From Niabella drilacis (GTDB lineage Bacteria; Bacteroidota; Bacteroidia; Chitinophagales; Chitinophagaceae): a stretch of DNA of 64,000 nt. The number at the start of each line of letters is the position of its first letter. Position 1 is the first letter of the stretch. The notes below the pieces were generated by a model, which was not told the origin of the DNA, made no database searches, and saw nothing but the letters and a program-made list of their open reading frames with translations. The translations under genes were made by a program, and so were the position numbers. Shown piece by piece: positions 1-8,368 of this stretch. Location of the stretch: the NCBI RefSeq assembly GCF_900101395.1, contig NZ_FMZO01000016.1:55992-119991 (forward strand), given 5' to 3'.

Positions 1-1
1 T

Positions 2-544
2 CATTGCGGAGGCGCTATAAAAAGGGAAGGAGACAAACTGGTACCGGCCTTTAAGAATGCCGTTTACTGGAGCAATGAGGCGCATTGGGAGTGGGCCATT
101 CATCCCAACCCCAGGGAAAAGGCTTCTTTTTTAAAGGAAAATATTCTTCCCATACAGGAAAGCGGACAGCTGCGGTGGATTGCTGCCAGGGAAGAAAAAG
201 CATCAGAGCTTGCCACGGCACCATTCCTGGATCAGCTGGATATCCGTTTTGCCAATGGTCATACAGAAGCCATGATGCTGCCCCAGGTAAACTACAAAGG
301 AAAGACGATTGTATTTATGGCAGACCTGCTGCCTTCCCCGGGTCATATTCCATTGCCCTATGTAATGGCTTATGATACGCGCCCGCTGATGACTATGACA
401 GAAAAAGAAGCCTTCCTGCAGGAAGCCCTGGAAAAGGAGTATGTCCTGTTTTTTGAGCACGATCCGCAACAGGAGTGTTGTACACTGAAGGAAACAGAGA
501 GAGGTATCCGCCCGGACCGGTTCTTTAAACTGAGCGAGCTTTAG
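2..544 (+). CDS. MBL-fold metallohydrolase, C-terminal part
   Basis: The gene runs in from the left edge, so only about 180 C-terminal residues are visible and the start is missing. The fragment begins with HCGGA. It then carries a GHTEAM stretch, a MADLLPSPGH stretch and a late EHDP stretch. These look like the metal-binding His and Asp positions of the metallo-beta-lactamase fold, where two metal ions activate water for hydrolysis. The N-terminal HxHxDH motif would lie outside the window. No signal peptide can be judged and the substrate is unknown. Family assignment is fairly secure; function is not. Confidence 0.75.
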   Translation, partial: HCGGAIKREGDKLVPAFKNAVYWSNEAHWEWAIHPNPREKASFLKENILPIQESGQLRWIAAREEKASELATAPFLDQLDIRFANGHTEAMMLPQVNYKGKTIVFMADLLPSPGHIPLPYVMAYDTRPLMTMTEKEAFLQEALEKEYVLFFEHDPQQECCTLKETERGIRPDRFFKLSEL

Positions 545-662
545 CTATGAGCGGCAGCTTTTGGTGAGCTGCTATCAATGCTTTGGGTGTCCTGAGGCAC
601 TCCGTTACCTGAACCTGCCGGCTGGCGCGTCATCGTACACCGGCGCTGCAAAGTGAAGATCA

Positions 663-770
663 AATCCGGGAATTGGAAAATTTCAGCATGAACGAATCAT
701 ACCCGGATTGAGGGTTGATCATCTGGTATCAAAACCGGATCCGACCTGTCTGAAGGCGCTCTTCAACCCT
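663..770. repeat. Nested inverted repeats in an intergenic gap
   Basis: The gap between the MBL gene and the DUF3108 gene holds no convincing reading frame. It contains two perfect 8-bp inverted repeats: AATCCGGG with CCCGGATT (663-670 and 702-709), and AGGGTTGA with TCAACCCT (711-718 and 763-770). They could form two adjacent stem-loops at the ends of the two convergent genes, perhaps as termination or mRNA-end structures. There is no U-run, so a classical intrinsic terminator is not shown. Confidence 0.3.
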
Positions 771-805
771 AAAATGCTGATCGCTCAAAGCGAAGCCCTC
801 ACAGC

Positions 806-1633
806 TTAATGCTTTTTAATCAACGCGGTCATCGGGTTCTTCAATCCCTGAAAGCTGGTCATATCAATCCGTACCTTACCTACAATGATCGGACTTTCTA
901 CCCGTACCGGCACCCGGTTGGCATCATCTGTAACCCATACCACCATTTTTTCACCACCTTCAAAGATCGTTCCTTTGATCGTCAGCGGCTGAATACGTAT
1001 AGTTTTAAACTTCCCGTATTTGGTGTTGATGGTTTCCTTGCCCATATAGCGGATGTACATATTGAAGACCTCGTTATCCAGGAAAACGCTAAAAGGTACT
1101 TTATCACCGGGTTTCAGACTGTTGTAATCCACATTGCGGGCGTAAAATACGGAGCTGACCACGTCGTGCACGCAGGGAGGTACTGGAAATACGCCTTCAT
1201 TGGTGATAGCGGTATTGGCCGTTTTGTCAAAACTCACTTTCTGGTACTTTTTATAGCCGCCCTCATTGATATTGCGAACGAACTGCAGGGGCTGAAAGGT
1301 TTCTACATCAATGAAGGTTTCATAGGTGTCGTTGGCCTTATAAGCCCATTCGTAGGAAGAAAGGGTACGCCCTGTTCCTGTAATATGGTACACGGAACGA
1401 CCATTCCACTTGATCGAAGTAATTACAAAAGATCCTGAACCCGCAGGTACAAAGGCCCCAGCCACGCTGTACCCAACTGTAAAACCTACCTTTTCACCAG
1501 CCTGGAAGGCCGTATTGGGAATGGCGCATCCGCCCGCAACCACCGTTGCCGGCCGGGAAGCTGCCTCTGTTGCTGGTTTGCTGCCGGTAAACAGCATAAA
1601 GAACGGGACCAGGAATAAACTAAGCGTTTTCAT
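806..1633 (-). CDS. DUF3108 domain-containing exported protein
   Basis: 275 residues. An N-terminal signal peptide (about residues 1-20, MKTLSLFLVPFFMLF core) is followed by a beta-rich domain typical of DUF3108. That family is common in Bacteroidota and is thought to be periplasmic or envelope-associated, without a known biochemical role. Visible landmarks are the early GEKVGFTVGYS stretch and the later KYGKFKTIRIQP and VWVTDDANRVPVRVE stretches, the usual family signature. The start overlaps the end of the upstream membrane-protein gene by 14 bp, so the two are probably translated from one mRNA. Family assignment is good; function is unknown. Confidence 0.8.
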   Translation of the reverse strand: MKTLSLFLVPFFMLFTGSKPATEAASRPATVVAGGCAIPNTAFQAGEKVGFTVGYSVAGAFVPAGSGSFVITSIKWNGRSVYHITGTGRTLSSYEWAYKANDTYETFIDVETFQPLQFVRNINEGGYKKYQKVSFDKTANTAITNEGVFPVPPCVHDVVSSVFYARNVDYNSLKPGDKVPFSVFLDNEVFNMYIRYMGKETINTKYGKFKTIRIQPLTIKGTIFEGGEKMVVWVTDDANRVPVRVESPIIVGKVRIDMTSFQGLKNPMTALIKKH

Positions 1634-2621
1634 TTTTGCTTTTAAATATTCTTTTTATACCTAATACCAAAACACTTCCGATAAGTGCCGGTATGATCAG
1701 GTTAATTAACCAAATGCTTGCCGAAGTTAAGCTAATACCCAATTGATTAGCATTAAATAATCCTAATATTGTCAGGCTAAGGCTCCCCCGTACGCTCAGA
1801 TCCGTAAAAAGCGCAATGGTGGGAATAATGGCCAGGATCAAAAATAATACACTGATCCCCGTCCATACCTGCCAAAAAGAAAGATCCACTTCAAACAACT
1901 GAAATAGTAAAAAATATTGCAATATAAAGATAAAAAACCTTGTTACAGATAAAGACAGCAATCGGAGCAGCAGCGTTGCATTAAACTGCTCCAATGCTTC
2001 GATGGACCAGGAGAACTTTTGACCGGAGGGGAGCCGGTTGATCCATTTGACCATCCACGAAATACGGAAATAAAAGATCAGCAGGACCACAGCGCTCAGC
2101 GCTACAATATAAAAAAGCGCATCAAACCATAGCAGGGAAATGATCCTGGCGGCAACAAGCGGCTCCTTTAAGAAGTAAAGGGAGCACAATCCCATTAAGA
2201 TGGTGACCAGGAGCTGACTGGTATTGCTGACCACGGTGAGCGTAGCCGCTTTAATGCGTTTACCCTCGTTTATGTACAGGACCCGCCCAACATAATCGCC
2301 GATACTGTTAGGAGTGGAAACCGAAAAGGATACGCCGGATAAGACGGCCTTTAAAGCGCGTAAAAAAGACATCTGTTGTACGCTTTTGACCGCCAGCCGC
2401 CATTTATAGGCTTCCGTCATCCAGTTAACGGCCATCAGTATAAGAACCGCCGCCAGGTAAATGATCTTTACGCTGGAGAGGGAATCCTTGATCTGCACCC
2501 AGGATTCCGCCAGCCCTTCCTGGAGGCGCACCTGGTTATAAATAGACCAGCATAACCACGCAAACAGCAGGGGCCCCAGGAAATAATTGAAGAATATTTT
2601 GATATTTTTGTTGATCTTCAT
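1620..2621 (-). CDS. Lysylphosphatidylglycerol synthase TM-region / UPF0104-like membrane protein
   Basis: About 333 residues with roughly eight hydrophobic segments. The start is taken at MKINKNIKIFF, because the longer frame runs into the divergent ruvC gene. The pattern fits the UPF0104/LPG_synthase_TM family: integral membrane proteins related to the flippase half of MprF. A SVSTPNSIGDYVGR stretch near residue 120 is typical of these proteins. Members without the catalytic domain are thought to move lipids or glycolipids across the inner membrane, but no substrate can be named here. It is divergent from ruvC with only 6 bp between starts, so the two promoters must overlap coding sequence. 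It overlaps the DUF3108 gene downstream. Confidence 0.75.
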   Translation of the reverse strand: MKINKNIKIFFNYFLGPLLFAWLCWSIYNQVRLQEGLAESWVQIKDSLSSVKIIYLAAVLILMAVNWMTEAYKWRLAVKSVQQMSFLRALKAVLSGVSFSVSTPNSIGDYVGRVLYINEGKRIKAATLTVVSNTSQLLVTILMGLCSLYFLKEPLVAARIISLLWFDALFYIVALSAVVLLIFYFRISWMVKWINRLPSGQKFSWSIEALEQFNATLLLRLLSLSVTRFFIFILQYFLLFQLFEVDLSFWQVWTGISVLFLILAIIPTIALFTDLSVRGSLSLTILGLFNANQLGISLTSASIWLINLIIPALIGSVLVLGIKRIFKSKNENA

Positions 2622-2627
2622 GAATCT

Positions 2628-3209
2628 GTGGTAAAAATAGTATCCCCTTTGCAAACAGCCGCCAAAATAATACTCGGTATTGACCCCGGTACACTCATTA
2701 TGGGTTATAGTATTATCGAATGCACCCGCCAGAAAATACAGGTGCGCGAAATGCATGCCATAAAGTTTGCTGCCCGCTTAAACAATTATGAACGGCTCAG
2801 CCAGATCCATGAAAAGGTAACAGCGCTCATCCATTTATATAAACCGCATGAATTTGCCATTGAAGCCCCGTTTTTTGGAAAGAACGTGCAAAGTATGCTC
2901 AAATTGGGTCGGGCCCAGGGAGTTGCCATTGCCGCCGCCATGCATTTTGGCATTCCCATTACAGAATATTCTCCCCGTAAAATAAAGCAGGCGGTAACCG
3001 GAAATGGAAATGCCGCCAAAGACCAGGTATGGAAGATGCTGCAGCAGATCCTTTCCTTAAAAGAGGCCCCGGAGTATTTTGATGCCACTGATGCCCTTGC
3101 CGTAGCGCTTTGCCATCATTACCAGATCAGCAGTCCCATAAAAACCGTAGGCGGATTTAAGGGCTGGGAAGATTTTTTGAAGAAGAACCCGGATAAGATA
3201 AAGAAATAA
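2628..3209 (+). CDS. ruvC: Crossover junction endodeoxyribonuclease RuvC
   Basis: 193 residues. RuvC is the dimeric nuclease that resolves Holliday junctions with RuvA and RuvB. The four acidic metal-binding residues are visible: D19 (LGIDPGT), E79 (AIEAPF), D152 and D155 (FDATDALAVA). GKNVQSMLKLGRAQG is the typical central signature. The start used is a GTG only 6 bp from the divergent gene. A TTG seven codons later is the only nearby alternative, since the next ATG falls inside the active-site region. Length fits the family (about 160-190). ruvA and ruvB are not in the window. Confidence 0.95.
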   Translation: MVKIVSPLQTAAKIILGIDPGTLIMGYSIIECTRQKIQVREMHAIKFAARLNNYERLSQIHEKVTALIHLYKPHEFAIEAPFFGKNVQSMLKLGRAQGVAIAAAMHFGIPITEYSPRKIKQAVTGNGNAAKDQVWKMLQQILSLKEAPEYFDATDALAVALCHHYQISSPIKTVGGFKGWEDFLKKNPDKIKK

Positions 3210-3316
3210 TCCTTTGCCGGATTGGGGATTTACGAATTGATTTTGGACGAATACTAACGGATCATTGACTTTGCCCTTTTTGATACGCAATATTTGTGTA
3301 ACAAAAATCAACAGAT

Positions 3317-5062
3317 ATGAAAGCAATCTACACACTACTGCTCCTGCTTTTTGTAACATTCACTTCTTTTGCCCAACAGGGAATTACCGGTAAGGCAAGG
3401 CCTGCATATAAGTATGAGATCAACTTTGATGTTAGCAGTAAAATCGGTAGTTCGATTATTAGTACCCCTTTTTTAAAGCATGTTATATTTCGAAAAATTT
3501 CTGCTACACAGAAAGACAGCTTCAGGTATTATGACGGGATTTTGTTAGGGATTGTAAAACCCAGTGACGGAAATGTAACCTTTGGCCCGGGGTATATACA
3601 ATCGCTGTCAAAAAAATATAGGGTGGCAACTATTTCCGATAGCTCTGATATACAGGTAATTGCCTATGGCATTACGCCCAACAATAAAAACTTTTTTAAA
3701 TATCATGTTATCCTGGATGATAAAAAAGAGCTAACCCCATGGACAACGCCCCGGGATTTTGAACAGCAGTTTGAGGCCGAACGCCTCTATGCGGTGCTAT
3801 GGAAAGGGAAAGCGCTGGCGAAGCAGGTCTATGTTGAGGTTTATGATACCCGGGATTTTGATACCCGGGAAGGGGTACTGCTGAACTGGAACCTAAAAAC
3901 AAAAGAGCTTCCTCATGTTGCAGCAATGTGGGCGTCTAAAAAGTATACGAAAAAAGGGGTGCAGATGCAGGTCGATTATAATTTTAGAAAAGACTCACTC
4001 AACAGCCCGTTCTTTTCAAAATTTAATACAGAATACAACTACCCGGAAGAGCTTCATTTCCGGCAAAATGATTTTGGAGAGTTTCGTATTTATCTGGACC
4101 TGCTACCCGGAACATTTTATTCCACCACCATAAAAAAGATCATCAATGACAGCATCAGCGAGTACCGCTATGCCAGCTACAAGAGTGCCAACCCGCTTCT
4201 GTCGATCCAGGAAGATGTGTTTGCTGCACCCGGCAACTATGAAATTGAGATCTATAATGTGCATGGAGAAGAAGATGAAGAGGGAACAAAAAAACAGCGG
4301 ATCCGGATCCCGGTGAGAGTATTTCCCCCGCCTCCCAAAGAAACAACGTTTACGCTAAAACAAATGGTCCCTTATGCAGCGGCAGCTACCCTGGTAGCTG
4401 CTTTTGTGTTTTACCTGTATTACCGGAGCAATAAAAGAAAAATTGCTGGTATAGAAATGGAAAAACAGATCAGTAAGCTACGCCTGCAATCGGTCCGGAA
4501 CCAGCTCAATCCCCATTTTGTATACAATGCACTGGCCGGTATTCAGAACCTTCTAAACAAAAATGATAACAGGCGGGCCAATGAGTATCTCACCCGTTTT
4601 TCCCGGATATCCCGCCGGGTATTGGAGGACGCGGAAAAAGACCTGGTCACTATTGAAGATGAGGTTAAATTGCTGAACGATTATTTACAGATGGAGCAAA
4701 TGCGGTTTGGATTTGAATACTCCATCCAGGTAGATGAAGCCATCGATCAGACGAATACCGAGATCCCGGCGATGCTTTTACAGCCTTTTGTTGAAAATGC
4801 AGTAAAACATGCCATGCCGGCTGTTGCTGATGGATGTATCGGAATAGCGCTGGAAAAAAGGGGTAAAAGCATCCTGGTTAAGATCCGGGACAATGGAAAA
4901 GGCTTCAATGTACACAGCGCCTCAGGCACAGGTTCTGCGTTATCTAAAAACAGGATATCTTTATTGAACGAAGTGTATAGCAATACACCCATGATCCTGG
5001 ATGTTCAGTCCGGGGAAGACGGCACTACTATACTACTGACATTAAACGACTGGCTGGCATGA
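3317..5062 (+). CDS. LytS/YehU-type sensor histidine kinase
   Basis: 581 residues. A signal peptide (about 1-20, ending FTSFAQ) leads into a long beta-rich periplasmic region to about residue 340. One transmembrane segment follows at about 351-369. Then comes a His_kinase domain (PF06580 type) with the phospho-acceptor His400 in RNQLNPHFVYNAL. An ATP-binding domain carries LLQPFVENAVKHA as N-box and DNGKGF as G-box. Its stop overlaps the start of the LytTR response regulator by 4 bp, so the two form a cognate pair with coupled translation. The large periplasmic sensor replaces the usual multi-spanning or tetratricopeptide sensor of this family. The signal sensed is unknown. Confidence 0.9.
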   Translation: MKAIYTLLLLLFVTFTSFAQQGITGKARPAYKYEINFDVSSKIGSSIISTPFLKHVIFRKISATQKDSFRYYDGILLGIVKPSDGNVTFGPGYIQSLSKKYRVATISDSSDIQVIAYGITPNNKNFFKYHVILDDKKELTPWTTPRDFEQQFEAERLYAVLWKGKALAKQVYVEVYDTRDFDTREGVLLNWNLKTKELPHVAAMWASKKYTKKGVQMQVDYNFRKDSLNSPFFSKFNTEYNYPEELHFRQNDFGEFRIYLDLLPGTFYSTTIKKIINDSISEYRYASYKSANPLLSIQEDVFAAPGNYEIEIYNVHGEEDEEGTKKQRIRIPVRVFPPPPKETTFTLKQMVPYAAAATLVAAFVFYLYYRSNKRKIAGIEMEKQISKLRLQSVRNQLNPHFVYNALAGIQNLLNKNDNRRANEYLTRFSRISRRVLEDAEKDLVTIEDEVKLLNDYLQMEQMRFGFEYSIQVDEAIDQTNTEIPAMLLQPFVENAVKHAMPAVADGCIGIALEKRGKSILVKIRDNGKGFNVHSASGTGSALSKNRISLLNEVYSNTPMILDVQSGEDGTTILLTLNDWLA

Positions 5063-5802
5063 ACGCGATCATTGTTGACGACGAAGCGCATAATATAGAG
5101 AACCTGCAGGGAATACTGAGCAGGGGCTTCCCGGCAATAACGGTGCTGGGTACGGCGGCGACCATAAACGCCGCCGCCGCACTGATTACGGCTCAAACCC
5201 CGGACCTGGTATTCCTGGATATTCAAATGGGAAAGGAAACGGGGTTTGACCTGTTAAAGCGGCTTCCCGAAAGAGGGTTTGAAGTGATCTTTGTAACGGC
5301 GTATGATCAATATGGCATACAGGCTATAAAGTTTGCCGCATTGGATTATATTCTGAAGCCCATCGACGAAAACGAACTAAAAGCAGCTATTGAAGGAGCC
5401 GTTGAAAAATGGAGCAGGAAGCAAAGCTATCAGCAGCTCAATTTTTTAATCAATCATCTTAAAGGAACAGGCAAGGCTCCGGCAAAGATCGCCCTTCCTT
5501 TATTCCAGGAAACGCGCTATGTGGCGGTCGACAGTATTGTCCGTTGCGAAGCACAGAATACCTATGTTTATTTTTACTTAAACAACGGGGAAAAGATACT
5601 GGTTTCCCGCCCGCTTAAAGAGTATGATGAACTACTGGCCCCGGGAGGTTTCATCCGTTGTCATCAAACGCACCTGGTAAACCCGGTATTTATAAAAAGC
5701 CTGCTGAAAGAGGACGGAGGCTGTTTGCTGTTAACCAATGAAGAGAAAATACCGGTATCCAAGGCCAAAAGAGATGCAGTAAAGCGGGCGCTGGCGGGAT
5801 AA
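5059..5802 (+). CDS. LytTR-family response regulator
   Basis: 247 residues. The N-terminal receiver domain has the acidic pair D7-D8, phospho-acceptor D54 (VFLDIQMG) and the conserved lysine in YILKPID. The C-terminal LytTR DNA-binding domain (about 145-247) has the typical ETRYVAVDSIVRCEAQ and FIRCHQTHLVNP stretches. LytTR proteins bind short direct repeats upstream of target promoters. The ATG overlaps the kinase stop codon, so it is the kinase partner. A short AAGAAAACC/GGTTTTCTT inverted repeat follows the stop and may end the transcript. Targets are not evident from the sequence. Confidence 0.92.
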   Translation: MNAIIVDDEAHNIENLQGILSRGFPAITVLGTAATINAAAALITAQTPDLVFLDIQMGKETGFDLLKRLPERGFEVIFVTAYDQYGIQAIKFAALDYILKPIDENELKAAIEGAVEKWSRKQSYQQLNFLINHLKGTGKAPAKIALPLFQETRYVAVDSIVRCEAQNTYVYFYLNNGEKILVSRPLKEYDELLAPGGFIRCHQTHLVNPVFIKSLLKEDGGCLLLTNEEKIPVSKAKRDAVKRALAG

Positions 5803-5821
5803 AAGAAAACCTGGTTTTCTT
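5803..5821 (+). terminator. Weak hairpin after the LytS/LytTR pair
   Basis: AAGAAAACC and GGTTTTCTT are perfect inverted repeats just after the response regulator stop, ending in a short T-rich stretch. The stem is AT-rich and the loop tight, so termination strength is doubtful. Confidence 0.35.
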
Positions 5822-5990
5822 GCTGCATCGCTATGGTTACTTCCTGTTCAGCAATAGATCTGAGATGATCAGTGTAAGCCGTGAGCCATATTTTCTGACA
5901 GATTCGGCAGATTGAAAAATAGTATGTACCCCCTGACATACAGTTGTCACCGGCCGGTTTTTACTTTGTATAAAAGAGAAAAGCCTTTGT

Positions 5991-6215
5991 ATGATGATAA
6001 GAACCGCCGTTGAAGTTTTTAAAACAAATGTGCCGGGACCGCCGGTGGCAAAAGTGCTGACAATAAAACTAAAGGCATTGTTGCCATCTGCAAAAATAAA
6101 TTTTGACCTGGACGATTGTGATCATATACTGCGTGTAGAAGCCCGTCGGACAATTGATGTAGCATTGATCAGAAATTGTATATTGTACCATGGTTATGAA
6201 GCGGAACTGCTGTAA
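5991..6215 (+). CDS. Small HMA-like (ferredoxin-fold) protein without CxxC
   Basis: 74 residues, soluble, no signal peptide. The alternation FKTNV, VLTIKLKALLPSAKINFDLDD, HILRVEA, VALIRNCILYHGYEAELL has the beta-alpha-beta-beta-alpha-beta rhythm of heavy-metal-associated domains. The metal-binding CxxC of the first loop is absent (the loop reads TNVPGPPVAKV). Two cysteines remain, one in DDCDHIL and one in RNCILYH, placed differently. It resembles small Bacteroidota proteins that keep the HMA fold without the canonical site. It stands alone on its strand between the LytTR gene and a DinB gene. Function is unknown; the fold call is inference from pattern. Confidence 0.6.
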   Translation: MMIRTAVEVFKTNVPGPPVAKVLTIKLKALLPSAKINFDLDDCDHILRVEARRTIDVALIRNCILYHGYEAELL

Positions 6216-6266
6216 TAACCTGTGAACCCCCACCTTAAATATTTATGTACTTTATAAACAAAAATC

Positions 6267-6764
6267 ATGACAAGATTAGAAATTTTAAAGAAGGATTTTG
6301 AAAATGAAGTGTTAACCACCCGGAAATTCCTGAACATTGTTCCTGAAGACAAATGGGACTGGAAACCACACCCCAAAAGTATGAACCTGATGCAACTGAC
6401 CACGCATATTGCCGAACTGCCCGGTTGGCCGGCAATGGTGTTTGACACATCTGAACTGGACTTTGCGGCATTTCCCTACCAGCCTACCGTAGTAAAAGAC
6501 CGTAAGGAACTGCTTGAAATTTTTGAAAGGGAGGTTGAAAAAGCGGGTAAGTACCTGAACGATCCTGAAAATGAAAAAAAGCTGGATGATACCTGGACGC
6601 TCCGGGAAGGTGATACGGTATATGGTGTAAATCCCAAACTGGATGTAGTACGGATGAGCATTAACCAAACCGTGCACCATCGTGCGCAGCTGGGTGTATT
6701 CCTGCGCCTGCTGGATGTGCCCATTCCGGGCAGCTACGGCCCCAGTGCGGATGAATCTTTTTAA
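6267..6764 (+). CDS. DinB family protein
   Basis: 165 residues. DinB-like four-helix bundle enzymes bind a divalent metal through three histidines. Good candidates here are H47 (LTTHIAEL) and H137/H138 (QTVHHRAQLG). The early KWDWKPHPKSMNL stretch is also typical. Many members are thiol-dependent S-transferases (bacillithiol or mycothiol type), but the substrate of this copy cannot be read from sequence. Length matches the family. It is followed by a long stem-loop that may end transcription. Confidence 0.85.
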   Translation: MTRLEILKKDFENEVLTTRKFLNIVPEDKWDWKPHPKSMNLMQLTTHIAELPGWPAMVFDTSELDFAAFPYQPTVVKDRKELLEIFEREVEKAGKYLNDPENEKKLDDTWTLREGDTVYGVNPKLDVVRMSINQTVHHRAQLGVFLRLLDVPIPGSYGPSADESF

Positions 6765-6774
6765 GGGTCTGGCT

Positions 6775-6816
6775 AATACCTGTTAGGTCTTAAAGGCCTA
6801 AGGCCTAACAGGTATT
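6775..6816. terminator. Long hairpin between the DinB and tnaA genes
   Basis: AATACCTGTTAGGTCT pairs with AGGCCTAACAGGTATT, 16 pairs with one wobble and a 10-nt loop. It lies 10 bp after the DinB stop. No strong U-run follows, so it may be an mRNA-end or repeat element rather than a classical terminator. It is similar in style to the CCTGCGAGG-type stem-loops near 36.98 and 53.73 kb. Confidence 0.5.
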
Positions 6817-6839
6817 GCAAAATTTTCTTAATATTGTAT

Positions 6840-6881
6840 ATGCTTCCGCTTTGGCAAAAAGTAATTAAAAGTCCTACTTAG
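6840..6881 (+). CDS. Possible short leader peptide upstream of tryptophanase
   Basis: A 13-codon frame starting ATG encodes MLPLWQKVIKSPT. It contains a tryptophan at position 5 and a proline one residue before the end. A -7-like box TAATATTG (6829-6836) lies just upstream, and a CCGCA/TGCGG hairpin (6886-6899) lies just downstream. In gammaproteobacteria tnaA is preceded by the leader tnaC, which has one Trp and a C-terminal Pro. The Trp-Pro spacing here is 7 residues against 12 in E. coli TnaC, so equivalence is only a guess. Confidence 0.2.
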   Translation: MLPLWQKVIKSPT

Positions 6882-6973
6882 TACCCCGCATTCCTGCGGA
6901 GGTGCTGCCTGTTTTGGGTGTGCTTCCCCCTATAATATCATTCATTTTTATTATACATTCCCAAACACAGCGT

Positions 6974-8368
6974 ATGGCAACAACCATTATTGAACCGTTT
7001 CGTATTAAATCGGTGGAGCCCCTGCGGTTTACCACGAAAGATCAACGCGCGGGTATTTTGGCGGAAGCCTTTTATAATCCGTTTATGATACGCGCAGATG
7101 ACGTTTTGATCGATCTGCTCACCGATAGCGGCACCTCAGCCATGAGCAGCCGGCAATGGGCCGCCATGATGGAGGGCGATGAGTCCTATGCCGGCAGTAA
7201 AAGCTTTTACCGTTTTGAAGCCGCTGTAAAAAAGATCACGGGTATGAAAAATATTATACCCACCCACCAGGGAAGGGCTTCTGAGAAGATCCTGTTTACC
7301 ATTACCGGCGGCCCGGGAAAATATTTTTTAAGCAATACCCTGTTTGATACTACCCGGGCCAATATTGAATTTTCGGGAGCAGAAGGGATCGACCTGCTGA
7401 CGGAGGAGGCGCGGCATCCCGCCGCCATTGCGCCCTTTAAAGGCAATATAGACCTCGTTGCGCTGGAAGAAACCATAAGAGAAAAAGGTGCCGCTCGTAT
7501 TGCCATGTGTATTATCACCATTACCAATAATTCCGGAGGGGGGCAGCCGGTAAGCATGGAAAATATCCGGGCTGCCGGCAGGATCTGCAAACAGTACGGG
7601 ATCCTTTTTTTTATAGATGCCTGCCGGTTTGCAGAGAACTGCTACTTTATAAAACAGCGCGAAGAAGGGTATGCTGCAAAAACGGTCGGGGAAATAGCCG
7701 GCGAACTTTTTTCCTATGCTGATGGCTGTACCATGAGCGCTAAAAAGGATGCTTTTGCCAATATCGGTGGTTTTTTGGCATTGAATGACGATGATTTGAC
7801 ACGGGAATGCAGGAACCTGCTGGTGATCACAGAAGGATTTCCGACGTATGGCGGTTTGGCGGGGCGTGACCTGGAAGCGATTGCAGTGGGATTGGAGGAG
7901 ATCATGGATGAACATTATCTGCAGTACCGCATCCGCAGTATGGAGTATATTGGAGAGAAGCTGGAGGTGGAAGGGATTCCTTTTATAAAGCCGGTGGGCG
8001 GCCATGCCGTATACCTGGATGCAAAGGCTTTTCTGCCGCAGGTGCCATCGCATCAGTATCCCGGACTGTCCCTGAGTAATGCGCTTTATATGGAGGGCGG
8101 GATCCGGTCGGTAGAGATCGGGTCCCTGATGTTTGGCAAATATGCAGAAGACGGATCCCTGGTTCCGGCGCCAATGGAGCTGGTGCGGCTGGCTATTCCC
8201 CGCCGGGTATACACGCAGAGCCACATTGATTATGTGGCAGAGATCATCATCGATGTATTTAAAAAAAGAGATGAGCTCAATGGCTATACGATTGTATATG
8301 AGGCGCCGTTGCTGCGGCATTTTACGGCAAAACTGAAACCGGTACAAGTCGAGGCCCGGGAGGGCTGA
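6974..8368 (+). CDS. tnaA: Tryptophanase (L-tryptophan indole-lyase)
   Basis: 464 residues from the ATG chosen here; a longer GTG frame begins 72 bp upstream but adds a non-homologous leader. This PLP-dependent beta-eliminating lyase splits tryptophan to indole, pyruvate and ammonia. Landmarks: IDLLTDSGT (about 46-54), THQGRASE (about 97-104), DACRFAENCYFIKQRE (about 215-230) and the PLP-lysine motif MSAKKDA (K257/K258). GIRSVEIGS carries isoleucine where the related tyrosine phenol-lyase has the phenol-binding arginine, which favours tryptophanase. The C-terminal YEAPLLRHFTAKL also matches. No tryptophan permease gene (tnaB) lies nearby. Its end overlaps the convergent gene by 47 bp. Confidence 0.93.
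   Translation: MATTIIEPFRIKSVEPLRFTTKDQRAGILAEAFYNPFMIRADDVLIDLLTDSGTSAMSSRQWAAMMEGDESYAGSKSFYRFEAAVKKITGMKNIIPTHQGRASEKILFTITGGPGKYFLSNTLFDTTRANIEFSGAEGIDLLTEEARHPAAIAPFKGNIDLVALEETIREKGAARIAMCIITITNNSGGGQPVSMENIRAAGRICKQYGILFFIDACRFAENCYFIKQREEGYAAKTVGEIAGELFSYADGCTMSAKKDAFANIGGFLALNDDDLTRECRNLLVITEGFPTYGGLAGRDLEAIAVGLEEIMDEHYLQYRIRSMEYIGEKLEVEGIPFIKPVGGHAVYLDAKAFLPQVPSHQYPGLSLSNALYMEGGIRSVEIGSLMFGKYAEDGSLVPAPMELVRLAIPRRVYTQSHIDYVAEIIIDVFKKRDELNGYTIVYEAPLLRHFTAKLKPVQVEAREG

Noticed and set aside
7328..8347. 339-codon antisense frame opposite tnaA
   Set aside because: It is the shadow of a well conserved gene and the protein has no recognisable features.
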